Origin: Paracyclopina nana
Taxonomy: Eukaryota; Arthropoda; Copepoda; Cyclopoida; Cyclopettidae
Reading direction: 5' to 3'
Length of the DNA: 64,000 nucleotides
Assembly: GCA_019096065.1 (NCBI GenBank)
Contig: JAGUCH010000002.1
Span: 6,274,501 to 6,338,500 of the forward strand
Of the stretch, positions 10,078 to 23,300 are shown one piece after another (position 1 is the stretch's first letter; every line of letters begins with the position of its first letter). Under the pieces are notes generated by a model. It was given only the letters and a program-made list of their open reading frames with translations. It made no database searches and was not told where the DNA came from. A program made the translations under genes and the position numbers.

Positions 10078-10590
10078 TTTCAAGAGGATCCTTCTTCACG
10101 TTCCTTCTTTGGTCTCCTTAGAAAATAGTAGTCTCTCAGTTCTGAGCGACGTTTAGAACTTTAGATGAAGTTGTTTACTTTTTCTCAATGATTCCTAGAG
10201 TTGAAATAAAAAATCATCTAAAAGCTTCAAAAAATGCCATTTATATAAATATTCTTGATAGTGACATAACTGAAACTCTGACGTATTTGTCAGCGTTTCG
10301 AGCAAGTATTTTCAGGGCCCCCTTAGTGACATTAATTGATTTCAATGGGTCCCCTAAACTAAATATTACTTGAAATCGGAGTTATATTTTCTTATTAAAC
10401 AGATAAACTGGATCAGGCGTTCTCGCAAGCAAGGGTAAAAAGTGCGATTGCGTTGGTTTGGACGCTTAAAAATGTGTTGCTTTCTAAAAGTTTTTGTGGT
10501 TCTTCATTTGCGCTAAACATAAATAAACAAAAAGGCTACAATAAAGCAGAACTGCAGGAGAGGCTCGTTAAGAATCGCGAAAATAGTGAA
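10078..10590. promoter_or_regulatory. Divergent promoter region NFRKB / MRPS18B
   Basis: About 510 bp between two divergently transcribed housekeeping genes. An open frame covers 10453-10590 upstream of the MRPS18B ATG, but it has no family resemblance and is best read as 5' UTR. No TATA box is obvious, as usual for such genes. Confidence 0.45.
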
Positions 10591-11314
10591 ATGGCTTCTA
10601 AAGCTGCCAGTGTTCTCTTAAGAAGGTTGAATTTGAGGCAAGCGAGCTATACGTTAGCCAATCAAAGGGCTTCATTCCTATCATTACCTGAAAAATGTTC
10701 AATCCTTCAAGCAAGACCAACTTTGTTGCTTCACACGAGCACCCGTCTCTTGGCTGATAAAGATGACAGCGAAGAAATCAAAGCAATTGAAGAAGACTTG
10801 GAAGCTGAGACAAAACAGGATTGGTTGGCAAATTTCAACTCTGACCCCAAAGATCGAACTCGAGAAATTCCTCTTGAACTGTCATTAGCTTACTTGGAGT
10901 CGGATGGATACAAGAAAACTTACGGCGATAAAAAGGTGAGCCTTAGCATAGGAAAAAAACTTTTAAAAAATGGTTACTTTTTTATAGATTTGGGAGCTTT
11001 ACCGAAGAAACTTTGCTGCTGGAAGAACTCACGCTGAAACACGAAAAACGTGCGTTCGAAATAACAGAATAGACTGTGGCAATCCCTGCCCTATTTGCAG
11101 GGATGAGTACTTGGTCGTTGATTACAGAAATCTGGAGCTTCTTAATCAATTCATTGATGACTACAATGGAACCATTTACTCATCGAAAAAGACTGGCGTC
11201 TGCCAAAAGCAGTACAAGAAGATCTTGATTGCCATAGACAAGGCCAGAGACTTGGGTTTATTGACGCTCGATCAGCCTTTTGTTGAGTATGATTACGAAA
11301 AATACAATCAGTAA
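10591..11314 (+). CDS. MRPS18B: Mitochondrial small-subunit ribosomal protein S18B
   Basis: Two exons (10591-10935 and 10988-11314) give 223 aa. The N-terminus is Arg/Ser/Leu-rich with almost no acids for about 55 residues, as expected of a mitochondrial targeting peptide. The core reads SLAYLESDGYKKTYGDKK then IWELYRRN, RKTCVRNNRIDCGNPCPICRDEYL and QYKKILIAIDKARDLGLL. The CGNPCPICRD cysteines are the zinc site of the S18 family and the YLES...YGD segment is diagnostic of the S18B paralogue. An in-frame ATG further upstream is less likely given the leader. The 3' end is convergent with QNG1: the two coding regions overlap by 7 nt (11308-11314). Confidence 0.92.
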
Positions 11315-14300
11315 TAGATGGATCTCACACGGTGGTATGGAAACTTGATCATCTCCTCAGCTTTTTCTCGACGAAGGCCCCACAAAAAGTTGTCCACTTG
11401 GATTGCATTTATTTTTATTGTAGAGTTGACTTTGGCCACAATCCTTTCAACCGCCTCGATGGAACATCCGCGAATTTCAATCTCCCTGTTGTCACCACTT
11501 TGCATGACCTGGTTGGTTTTCAGGAACTCGAGCAATTCTGATGAATACTCGAGTGCTCCGAAATACAGTAGGCTTTGAGGCACTCTGTAGTCAGCAAACA
11601 TTGTGATTTGGTCAATGTCATGAAAAGCGCACAATCCTTGGCCTTCGAATAACTGCCACAGATCAGCAACGAGGATTTGAGCCCTCTTGTGCAAAGAAAC
11701 AACAGTCCCGTCACGAAAAGTAGCCTGGTCTTTGAAACATGGGAAGTTATCAGTTACCATGTTGAGCAACTCTAAAGCACTTGTCTTGCACTTTTTGAGG
11801 CATGTCATGAAGGTCCCATCGTACTTTTCAAGCAAAACTCGTGCAATTTCTAGATTAATATCAAAATTAACAATCCAACTTTACTTTACATAAATAGGTG
11901 TGTTTGTACCATGTAGGCACTGTATGCGCTCCTTGATCATTGGGCAGGGAACGTTGTTATCACCCATGAAGTATTCGTTCAGTTGATCATAAGTAATGCT
12001 TCCATAGAACTTGGGATCCAGCAATGGAACACCTTGTTCCATTGTTCTGTTCATAGCAGCGCACATGCTCATGTATCCATTTTGTGTCTTTCCCTAGATT
12101 GTAAACATAAATATAAAATTCATAGCACATACAAAAAAATGGGATGTAAAAAAATACGCGATGTAGTAACGCGACACCTTATTAAAAAGGCAAAAAGCAA
12201 CTGAAATAGGGATCAATCGAATAGCTAACTTTCAAAAATCTAAGTTTTTAGGGGATATACTAAAATACGCGACATACGCGACACACGCGACTTTCTACTA
12301 AAATACGCGACACACGCGACTTATAAAATACGCGACAAGCAGTTACTATACCTAGCTACTTTATGATAGTGAGAACTCCTTTGAGTTAAGGAATTTCGTG
12401 TTCTGATTCCTTAAAGAGTTTATAGATGAACAGAATAGTGGTGCTGAATTCTGATTTTTGGCTTTTTAAGAGAGATGCTATTAAATTAAAGTCAAAAATA
12501 TTAAGATTAAATTATTTTAAAAATCAATATAAACAATTCAAGGAGAAGTGGAAAATACCAAATAGTTATTGGCCTTACTTTTATCCAATAAGCTTTATTC
12601 GCATAAAGATGTGTGATTTTTTGGTACAATTATGTGCATTGATTTCAGTAGTAAGGTCAATCATAGTGTAATGTTTCACAGTTAATTTAAAAGTTCTGTT
12701 GCTTGTCGCGTATTTTAGGAGTCGCATGTGTCGCGTATTTTACTAGAAAGTCGCGTATGTCGCGTGTGTCGCGTATGTCGCGTATTTTAGTACATCCCGT
12801 TTTTAGAGCTAACGCAAAAACCTGCACGCCTCAGTATATGAAACCGGAAAACTTTACAAAAATAATTAAGAGTGAGTCTTTTTAAAAAGATGCGGATCGA
12901 GTTAAGGCTCCTTAACGTGAATAATAGTTCCCTACCCCCTCAGCAAAAGTTAGGCCCCAAGAAAAATCCCTGAGAGGTCGGGAAAGATTTGAGAACCGAG
13001 CTACTATTTTTCATCCGAGCGTAGCGAGGAAATGAAAAATGTGCGAGGTTCTCAAATCTTTCCCGGCCGATCAGGGATTTTTTGCTGGGCCTAACTTTTG
13101 TTGAAGGCGGTAGGGATTCATTTTTCTCTACCAATAAACGCAAATCCTTGGTAGCTTGAAATTCCAAGATCATCGCGACCTAAAAATTCGACACGCTACT
13201 ATGCAAGTCAGTGTGACGTCAGAAAGAAAAGCGAGCAATGTTCAGTAGTGATGGAATGAATTTTCAAAATCGAGTTCGAGTTAAATGCTTATGTAGTCCG
13301 AGTCGAGTTCAAACTCGTTCCATCACTAATGTTCAGGCATTCAGCAATGCAGCTCGCAGACGCAAAGAAAAATGATGAACTTTAGCGTCTTTTCAGGGAA
13401 ATATTTGACAATTTGACTTGATTTTGCACCTTTTCTTATTGGTTGACGGCCGTAAGGAAAAAAGATTACATACTTTTTTAGTTTAATACGGCCGTCAACG
13501 TTAATTAATAACGAATTGGCCGGGTCACACTTTTTTTTCCCGGGAAAAAATAATCCCTGGTGCGGGAAAAAGCTGAGAAGCATTTGGAAATTGAAAGCCT
13601 ACCTAGGATTTGCGGTTACTGGTAGAGAAATATTGGTACTTATGGGTAGTTCATTTCTTTGTCATAAAAGCTAAGGAACCAAACTCATTATAAGTGCATC
13701 AATTCCTGAAAGTAGACAAAATTTAAACCTCTCCATTCCTTTTTTTTGGCTGTTCTACTGTTTTCCCTCATGGCAGCTGAAATTTTGATATTGAAGCTTT
13801 TCAACCTTTTTCTATCAATTGACATTGATTTGAGCTACTTTCATGGCTAAGAAGTTATCCCAAAAAGAAACTGAAAATTGGAGGTAAAATGAGAATTTAC
13901 CAATTTGGTGGAATTTCTCATGCGCGTGAAAAACAGCTAGCTTTTTGAACTACCATGCTATGTAACTTTCAATAACATTTGATTCTAAATAAGCTGAATC
14001 TTGAGCAGAATAAGATTCAATGTTTTTCAAACCAGAGCAGTAGATTTTGACGAAAGTATCTCGCTCTCGACAACAGCTGAACTTTTTTGGGAAAAAATTA
14101 CTAAGGTACATCTAAAACTACACCTCCGATTGGAACGAAAATTTGAGGTGCTCATGGTTTCTCGGTAAAATTACCAAACACCAAATAAAAATAGTATAAC
14201 ATAATATAAGATAATAAACGGTACAAAAATGGGCAGATGTCGTGCTACTGTAGGCCGGCCGGCCAGCTTTGGGCTGTTTTTTGGAACTGAGTTTTGAGGA

Positions 14301-17300
14301 CGTTCTACTCATCAAAATCCACTACTCTGGTTAAATCCCCACTAAGTGTTTCGTTCTTAAGTGCAATACTGCTGGATCACTGCCAAATGACTGTCGTCCA
14401 TAAACCCATTATGCAGTATTTCTGCAATATTGCTTTTTATGTTATTGGACGATATAAATATTTTTCTGAAAAATCGAATACTGCCAAACTCATTATTGAC
14501 AGTAATTTTTTTTTTAGAAAATAATTGACTGCAAAACTTGTTATGCAGTATTGCTTAATTTTTTTTTATTAACGCTCGACTGTAAAACATGTTATGCAAT
14601 GTTGCATAATAATTATTTATTATTGGCTGTTATTTTAAACTGCATAATTGAATATGCAATAAAACGAATAATAATTATTTCATTTTTTTAGAACGCCGTT
14701 AGCGTTATTGAGTAATTGTTTCTTCTTAGAATTTTTGCACACTATTTACTGTACTTGCGTTAGTTTTGCAATTACATTTGCAAGTGTTAAACAATATCTT
14801 TTTAATTGTTGCACATGTTTATTTCAAATTATTTGAAATTAGATTTTTAATAAGCGCGCGGCATTACTACTTATTTCGAGCGTCGGCACTTTTGATGTGT
14901 TTTTAGCGTGGCGGCACCTTTGATGTTTAATGAGTGCATAAATTATTTTGCAGCGTATTCATTGATTTTCATTGATCATTGCCCAACAATTTATTAAACA
15001 ATGTACGATTCATTTGGTACAGATAAAATGATATCTTCAATTATTGTAGCTTTAGACATAACAAACGTATCACTGATAAATACTGCATCATGATTGGTAC
15101 TATCTGGAATCAATCTTCTCACTTGCACTTCAGACATATCCAGGTGGGGTGCCTCAGGATAGAATAATGGAATTGTCTTTATCTTTTCAGCGTAATATCC
15201 ATTTTCAGTGGTGTCAACGATCAAGTAGAAGCTCCCATTCTGTGTTGTCACAAGATTGTTGCAGGCACGCTTTGGCCCGGAATTTGCAGAGATTTTAATT
15301 GTTTGCCCACAATGATGGCGCTGCATGCTTGATATAAATGATTTAACCATAATTTGTTTTGCAAAGGATAACGTGTTTGGCTTGATAATCCTTTTGACAA
15401 AAGAGAAGAAGCTTTCAAATAAAAGAGCAGAAAAATTGCTTAACATGCCAATATCGCGTACATCAAATACATGTGAAAATGCATGTACATTGAAAACGCA
15501 TTCTCCTGCTCCATACACTTTCTGGAAGAGGTCGTAAAACTTTTTTGACATTTCAAAAGTCCTGTCTGAATTCATCTTCTGTCTGTACCATGAATCATTC
15601 ATCAAAGCCATTCTAACAATCCATGTGAACGTTAACCACAGTTTTCTTGTTTCTCGATAAGCTTCACCTTCCATTGCCAGGTAAAGTGCATGAAAACCAC
15701 ACACAGCCACTGACAGGAACTCAACGGCCTTAAAGTGAATGAAATTGTCAGTCAAAGATCTGGGTCTTCTTGGAAATTCGCTAGGTAGGTCCATCTTCAT
15801 CCAAAACTTGTCAAATCGCTGCGCAATCAATTTTCCTGACTCTGGCATTTGCTTGGTTGTTGGCCGAATTTCAAGCACGAATTTGAGGAGAAGCTTACAG
15901 ACACCTAGACTTATATTGTGCATCGGGTCAACACAGAAATCGTTAATCATGTCGAAGTATGGCAACCTGAGCAAAGGTGAGCTGCCTTTAATGCCATATC
16001 TTTTTTTCTTAGGCAAAGCGTTCGGATCATTATCCAACTGTTCAGCAATATTTCTCCATTCTTCCATTGTTCGAAGCTTGAAGTTCATAGTACTTGCTGG
16101 ATATGACATTTTCCTCTTTTTCTTGTCATATTTGCCAATAGCCAGGCATCGTTCACAACTAAAATAGCCATTATGGCCAGACACATTCTTCAATTTTAAT
16201 CTCATAGGTGTGTCGCCATTAAACCTCCTTAAACAGATACCAGTCCTTAGGCAGTCATCTATCACTCTGTCAATCAATGTCAACATTTCAGTTGTCTTGC
16301 CTTTTCGGTATATTTGAACTGCCATAGGGTACACTTGGCGGCACTGATCAAACTGTGCACATAAAATATTCATTTGTGCATCTCCACTGTTGGTTAGTGG
16401 GACTCCATCAAAGAACAAGTCTACAAACTTGTGGCGCCGCTGCCTTTCGGCTGCATCAATGTTTTCGTACTCCATATGGAACTCGTAAAGAGCATCCAAT
16501 GGGGTGTAGGTCCACTCAGACATCAGCTTGTACCTTGGCCGTGGATATCTTTTCCTTGGGAATTTGACACCAGAGTAAAAGTCCGTCTCATTCGTTTCAG
16601 TGTCAAGGAACTCATAAATCATTTTCACAGTTGGCACCTTGCTCTCATATCTTTTCCTCATTGTCGGGTAGGTGATTAATGACTTTGTGTCTAAATTGAC
16701 ATTGATTGCGTGTGTTTGAGCTGCGACTACAAAATTCCACAAACATTCACTTGCCGTTTCTTCCAATGCAAGGGCATTAACAACTGACATGAAACGCAAG
16801 TAAAAGGCATCCTCACGTTCATTGGGTGACACAATCATTTCGTCTTTTGCGAACTCTTCAATAAACTGTTTTCTTGTCATATGCCTTAAATGCACGTTTT
16901 TCACTGTATTGACTCCTTCTTCCATATTTTCACCAGGCACTTCCTCTTCTACTTGCTCTTCGAGGCAGTCATGGAATTCCTCATCGTCAACATCTATGTC
17001 ACTAGGAATTTCATAGTTGCTGGCATCAGATGGTCTCCTGTGTCGATGCAATGTGAGCAAAGATTCACTGGCAATCTGGAAAAGTGTAATCAAAGGTTAG
17101 GTGAAATCATTTATATATGAATAATTTAATTGTCAGTTTACTATTGGTTGTTGTTCATCATTGTTGCTACTTGGTTGATTAACATCAAGATCAGAAACTT
17201 GTGTGCAATCACTAGTGTACACCAAACTTCTTTGATCTTGCCGCCGTTGTTCTGTTGCAGCTGTTGTGGGCGGAGTAGCATCATTTTCGTCGTTGTCGGT

Positions 17301-20300
17301 CTCTTTGGAGTTTCCGCGATAATCAAAGTCGGCATTTGGATGAACGACAACATCCTGATTAATGTCAAATTCTTGCTGAATGTCTTCTTCCAATTCATTT
17401 TCAGTGTTGCTGACATCAGCGCTTGGCACGCAAATTTCATCGTCGGAGTCATTAATGAATTTTCTCCTCATAAGGTCACGGAGATAATTTGTGTCCTCAA
17501 TGTCCTCATCGCTTTCACTGGCATTCACAGGATCATCGCAGTTATCGCCAGCCTCATCACCAGAGAAGATAAGTTGCTCCAAGCGTTGATCAATCTCGTC
17601 TGGATCAATTCGTTTCCTTTGTTTAGCTTGACGAAGGTTTTCTACAATTTTCTCGCCAGGAAATAGTTCTTGTGTGTCGTACACTTGGTTATTCACATTG
17701 CTGTTGTTGAAGTCGTCATCATCAGTCTCATTTTCCATATCAGAGTCATTTCTACGAATAGCAGAAATTGACAGCAGTCGTTGATGAGGAGACACTAGCT
17801 CATTTGTTGCTGAACAGTTGCCAAACAGGTTTCTAAATTGAGGAAACAACTTCGTCAACAAGGCGCCGCGAAGGCTCTTGGCGTCACTCTTTGTTGGGCG
17901 ATTTTTGTTGGCGTCACTAGCCGTCGTCGTGTTAATTGGCAACGATTGCACACCAGTGTTAGATGGACCAGGAAGTTGGCTGGAATTAAATCATGGTAAT
18001 GTAATTTTAAACACGATTGCAACAATTCTTACCCATCGTTTTCTTTTATATCACGGTGATTTCGAAGTAGTTCGTCTCTCGCTGCAATTCGCCTAATTCT
18101 TTCAGCTTCTTGCTCTGCAGCCTTTGCTTTCTCACGCTGCCGTTGCTTCCTCTCTGTAGGGCCTTCGTGACGAAAAACTTTAGCAACTTTTTTTCGTGCC
18201 ATTCTTCATTGTCGCAGCAAGTCAGAAAATGGCAGCGTTTGTTTACAAATCGCAACACCAATTTTTTTGTTCACGCAACCTGTAATTAAAAATTGTAATT
18301 AGATTTACATGTCATAACCAAATTGCTTAATGCATATTATGACCTAATTGTCAACTATCTGCAATTGCATTTAAGGCATCATTAAATTTTTTGGTATTTT
18401 ATATATTTTTATGTGTAAATTTCATGATGCAGTATTTTTGGTTCATTAATTACTGCTTAACAGTATTCCATTTTTTTCGGCACAGAAACGAAAATATTAT
18501 TTCTCGCGAAATCAGCAGACGTTAAAATAACGGTCACTCGATTAAGACGCAAAATTTTGAAAAAGGATTTCTGCAGTGAAAATCGAGGAAAATCAAGCGA
18601 ATCCATGATGGAAATGCCTCCAGACGACGCCAACTCTGTCTATGACAGAGTAATTGTGATGTACTTGAACGAAAATCCGCCATTTACTCACTTGCCGATA
18701 ACATGGAGGTCGCCTTCAGGAAAGGCCCTCACTGAGATCGTCAATTTTGACCCGACGATTGAGATGACTAAGTCAAATCGCAGGAAGACCTTCAAGTATC
18801 AAGATGGATCTGATACCCGGGAATTTTCAATTTTCGCCCGTCTTGAAAAAGGTACGTTACTGTAAAATAACTGCAAACGAGATTGTAACTTAATTTTATT
18901 TTCTTAGGGATGTCCATCAACAGGATCCGAGCCGAAGTTAAGAAGCTTAACATGTACTTTCAAGGAAAGTACGATGCCAGCGAACGCTTGGCTATTAAGG
19001 CCACGTTGATCAACGATTTCCTTGAGAAGGCCAAAATTGATTATGACTATCCAAAATGTCAGCCAAATGGCAAGTTTATTATTGGCAAGTGGAACCAAAC
19101 ATCCACTAGGTCAAAGAGTGTCCAAAACTTACCACGCACTGACGGCGATGATGATAAGGAAGAAGAGGACCAATCATCGGGCGACGAATTCAAGGAGTCC
19201 AGCCAACCTGCAGCGACTGCCAAAGGTGGCGCAAAGAGGAGGTCAAGCTCTGCTAGCGAGACTGCTAATCCAAGGAAGCAAGCAAAGAAGGCGCCACAAA
19301 TTCCGCAAACCCAAGCGAAGGTCTTCAAAAGCCCTATTAAACATAAGGGAGTCGGCAAGAAAAGTACTGCCAAATCACTGTCTCAGCCAGCGGCAAGGAA
19401 AACTCGAGGCGGCGCCAAGAAAACCGTTGAAGAGGTTGATGAGCGTTTGTCTCATGGCGCACCCTTTACGCAACCGATGCCGTCATCAAAGGAGCCGCCG
19501 ACAAAGGTGACGCCGCAAAGGGTTGAGCAGACAGCTCCGCCCACTCAGGATGCGATAGCACCAGAGGTTGTCGAGCTCGGCAGTTCATCTTCAGACACCG
19601 GCAACGAATCATCTAGGAATGATGAGGTATATTGCCAAACATATTTCTCACTTAAGCAACGTAAGCGCTAATTTCATCTTTATTGCAGGAAAGGATCGAG
19701 TTGGAAGTGCCGGTTGTCAACCAGGACTTGACAATCCTTGAACTGACTCGTTCTCGTCCATTCAACGACATGTCCAATGAAGAGAGGGCTGAAACAATGG
19801 AGCAGTTGAAAAACAAGATTGCACAATTGGAGCAGGAGACATTGATGAAACGTGTCTTCATGGAGATGTACATCAATGAGATCCAGCCACGTTTTGATGC
19901 ATTGGATGCAAAGTTGGATGCCTTCATTGAACTGTACAAGAAGGACTTGGCGGAGCTGAAGACAAAGCCAACAGGACGAGAGGTAAATTATTACCAAACA
20001 ATTAATGCAACATGTGTTCAGCAATATTACATATTTCTTTATATATAGCGAACTTTGGCTGTCTGCAAAGATATTAAGAAGAGGTTGGATTCATTCACCA
20101 ACGAGACTTCAAAGATGCGGCAGGAATTTGAGGATGCTGTCACAACATCAAACGATGCCCGCTCTAGAGCAATTGGCATCATCAGCCGGCCACTACCCTG
20201 GGATCTCATGGGAAAAGGAATGGAGGTGTACTTTGCCAACTTATTGGTTCAAGATTTGGTCGTTGGAGTGATTCTGCCATTCTTCAATGGTGTCGTTAGC

Positions 20301-23300
20301 AATTATGATCACTACATTGCAAAATCGGTGGTGACAAAGCTGTTCACACCAGTGGCTATGGCACATTTGGTGTTTAAACATTCCAGCAAGTAAGTGCTAA
20401 TTGATAGAATTGCGGCGTTATTGTTCTTTAATTGCAAAACCGGTTTTTCAGTCTTGACAAAGTTGCGTTTCAAAGGCGCACCTTCCCAAACAACTTGCTC
20501 AGAATCCTTGAGTTTAAGCTTTGCCCTCGCCTAAAGGATTTGCGGAGAATTGGCGACTCTGAAGTTTTCGAGAACATGAAGGTCGTCAAAGACAAACTGT
20601 CACTTGCCATGACCAATGCCAGGACAACTTTTATTCGGCGTGCTTTGAGGAAATCGGCCACTTCCGACGATGCTGTCCAAACAATGTATGAAATAGCAAT
20701 GGACATGTATGGAGAAAATTATGTAAGTTCTGAATATCATAAACTGCCATAATACTGATATTGCTATGCTTCACTTTCAGTATGAGTTGGATAAGAAGGT
20801 GAAACCTGACACACTCGAGGTGTTTCATGAGAAATTGAAGTCACGACAAGAGTACCGCGATGCCTTAAAAGCCATGGGTAACAAGAAAGGCAATGAGAGC
20901 GGCAGTGATGACGAAAGTGAGGATACTCCAAGTGGAAATCCATTTGACAACATGCGTGGACCCATTCCGGGCCGAGTTTGGAGTGTCCGTGATGTCATCA
21001 AACTTATTATCGCTGCTGGCCACACATTGGGGAAAAATGTCCGTGAACTTGAGTACGAACCTGTTCCAAGCGTGCCTAACGTAAGTAACAATATAGTTTC
21101 AGTAATATATCATGTTTAAGCAATATATATATATGTTCTTTGCAGCTGCAACAGTTGCACAAGGAAATTTGCGATGAGTATGAAGATCGCTTGGATGATT
21201 TGATAAACGAATTTGCTGGCTTCATCGGATCTGGGACTCCTGGAACACCAATGCATAAGCCATCTCCCAACCCTCGACCTTATCATCCAAGCCCAAGAAA
21301 ATTCCCAATTGAATATGTTGGCGCCTACAGTAGGCAAGACGAGGAGCATGATCCACAGGTAATTGAAAAGCAATTGTCATTAACATTTTAATTACATTCT
21401 AATGACAATTTTGTCTCCGCCCACAATTAGAGCGCTTTTGCTGTCACCTTTGATCCCACCGCCGCTGCTGCTATGGGAACTGATGATAAGGGTTCATCTG
21501 AGAAGGGGTCATCAGGAGGAACAAGCAATGAGCAGTCGGAAGGCAGTACTCCCAACATTTTGGAGACTGGCGGTGTCCTTGATTCGGATGAAGCAGCTGC
21601 TACACCTGATGACAATATCCAACCTGATCAACCCCCGCCTGTAAGCCCATAGCATTTTCTCATACAGTCCTTTTGCAATTCTTAATCCTTATTTCTAATA
21701 TAGGTTGCGATCATCACTGAAGCGGCTGTTACTCAGAGACTTATGTCTTCTGCCGGTCCTTCAAGGGGTCCTCTTGCTGATGCATTGATTACTCAGGACG
21801 CTCTCAAGGAGCAAATGATGCTGGAAGCGATGCAGAAAAAGCTGGTTGCTGAGGCAAAGAATCTGCAAGAGTTTGACACCATTGTCAGACGAAGGAAGCA
21901 GCTTGAGAAAGAGCTTGAAGAAGTTAAGCTTATGCAGTCTCTTCACCAAGCCCCACCAGAGGAAGAAGAAAAGTAAGGCTCCTGGTTGCATGATCGGCCA
22001 ATATGGATACTAGTTTAATATTGCATTTCAATTGCTACAATAACTTATTGAAAAATAAAGTACAAGAATAGAATAAGCATTTGAATCACTTTTTAACGCA
22101 AATCGCATTTAGGGTCGACCATCAAAAAAGGCCAAAAAAGGCCAAAATCCTGAACATTGTTTTTTGCAGGAAAACTGCAATTACCGTACATCTTATCTTA
22201 AATCAAAACTGATAATATGATTTGCATTTTTATTTCAGCAATAACAGTAATATTTGATAATACTGTAAGGATCAATGAATAACACGTTATGCAGTAATGT
22301 TAAAATATTTCTGGGAGTCACCGTAAAATACTGCAATCGATGTTATCGTCATACTGTCTTGTCACATTTTTGTTCCAATGGGAAGTCTTGCTACAGTAAT
22401 CGTTGCAGTAATTTGAACCTGAAATGAAATTATTATTTTCAACTGCATATCAACTGTCCTGCAATCTCAACACTTAGTGGGGATCGAAGCTTTTATCAGT
22501 TTAGTGAGAACTGATTTGTATAGAAAGGTTCTTCTTGATAAATCAACGTGTATATAAGTGAGGTATTTTTTAATGCAGCTTACCTTAATTGTATCAAGCT
22601 TTTCATAAAATGTCGTGCACAGTATGGTGCATGGTGATTGCAAACCTAACTTAGATGATTTTGACCGCCCCAACATGTATGTATTATCTGATGGGCCTTT
22701 AATTGGGTTTTACTGAAGTGCTCAAGCACCCAAAAGTCATACATATTCTGAAAGCTTAATTCATGGGAACTCGCATCGTGTTAATATTAAAATCCTGGAC
22801 TATGGCTTCCCATAAGATAAAATTGAAAAACTTCTAGCTCAGTACCACTTTGTTTTATTGTAATTATATGCATTTCAATAACCCCCGCCAAAATTGAGAT
22901 ATCTAACTTTAACTTAATTTCATAAGCAATTTGCTAGGATGGCTAGGAAAAGAGATATGGAGGGACAAATGATTTGTAACAATTTTATTTAAAGTTTGGC
23001 ACTACATATCTCCTCTCCTGGCCATTCTAGCGATTAGCTTATGAAATAAAAAAATGTCAGCCATTTTGATTTTATGAGGGGTATTTGAAGCTCTACTCAG
23101 CGAAAAAAGGGCCCAGAAGGGAGCTGTAGGTTTTTCAAAATTTTATGTTATGGGAAGCAGCAGGCCAGGATTTTATAACTACCCTAAAACAAACCTTTGG
23201 GACATAAGCTTACAGAAAATATTTAGGTTTAGGGGTGGTTGACGAAGTCTAGGTTAGGTTTTCTCTCAAGTCAATGTAGCTGTTTTCTAAAATCTTATAC

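Larger units (their letters stand above)
14337..22482. mobile_element. Complete-looking CACTA/EnSpm DNA transposon with two divergent genes
   Basis: The ends are the inverted repeats ATCCCCACTAAGTGTT (14335-14350) and AACACTTAGTGGGGAT (22469-22484), containing the CACTA signature. The exact cut is ambiguous because the outermost AT could be either repeat or a 2-bp duplication. Inside are a transposase gene on the minus strand and a second gene on the plus strand, separated by about 400 bp. All exons join in phase without stops. The octamer GCAGTATT recurs in both subterminal regions, as CACTA transposases require. The element occupies two thirds of QNG1 intron 1. The intact reading frames suggest a recent insertion. 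Confidence 0.9.

Noticed and set aside
12426-12671. 81-codon frame inside the CGCGAC element
   Set aside because: Lys/Phe/Ile-rich AT-driven frame with no family resemblance.
12240-12800. CRISPR-like array of CGCGAC repeats
   Set aside because: The repeats are arranged as two inverted ends of one element with target duplications, in a eukaryotic intron.
14337-14339. CCC/GGG as a 3-bp CACTA target duplication
   Set aside because: On the same strand these are complementary, not direct, so they belong to the inverted repeat.
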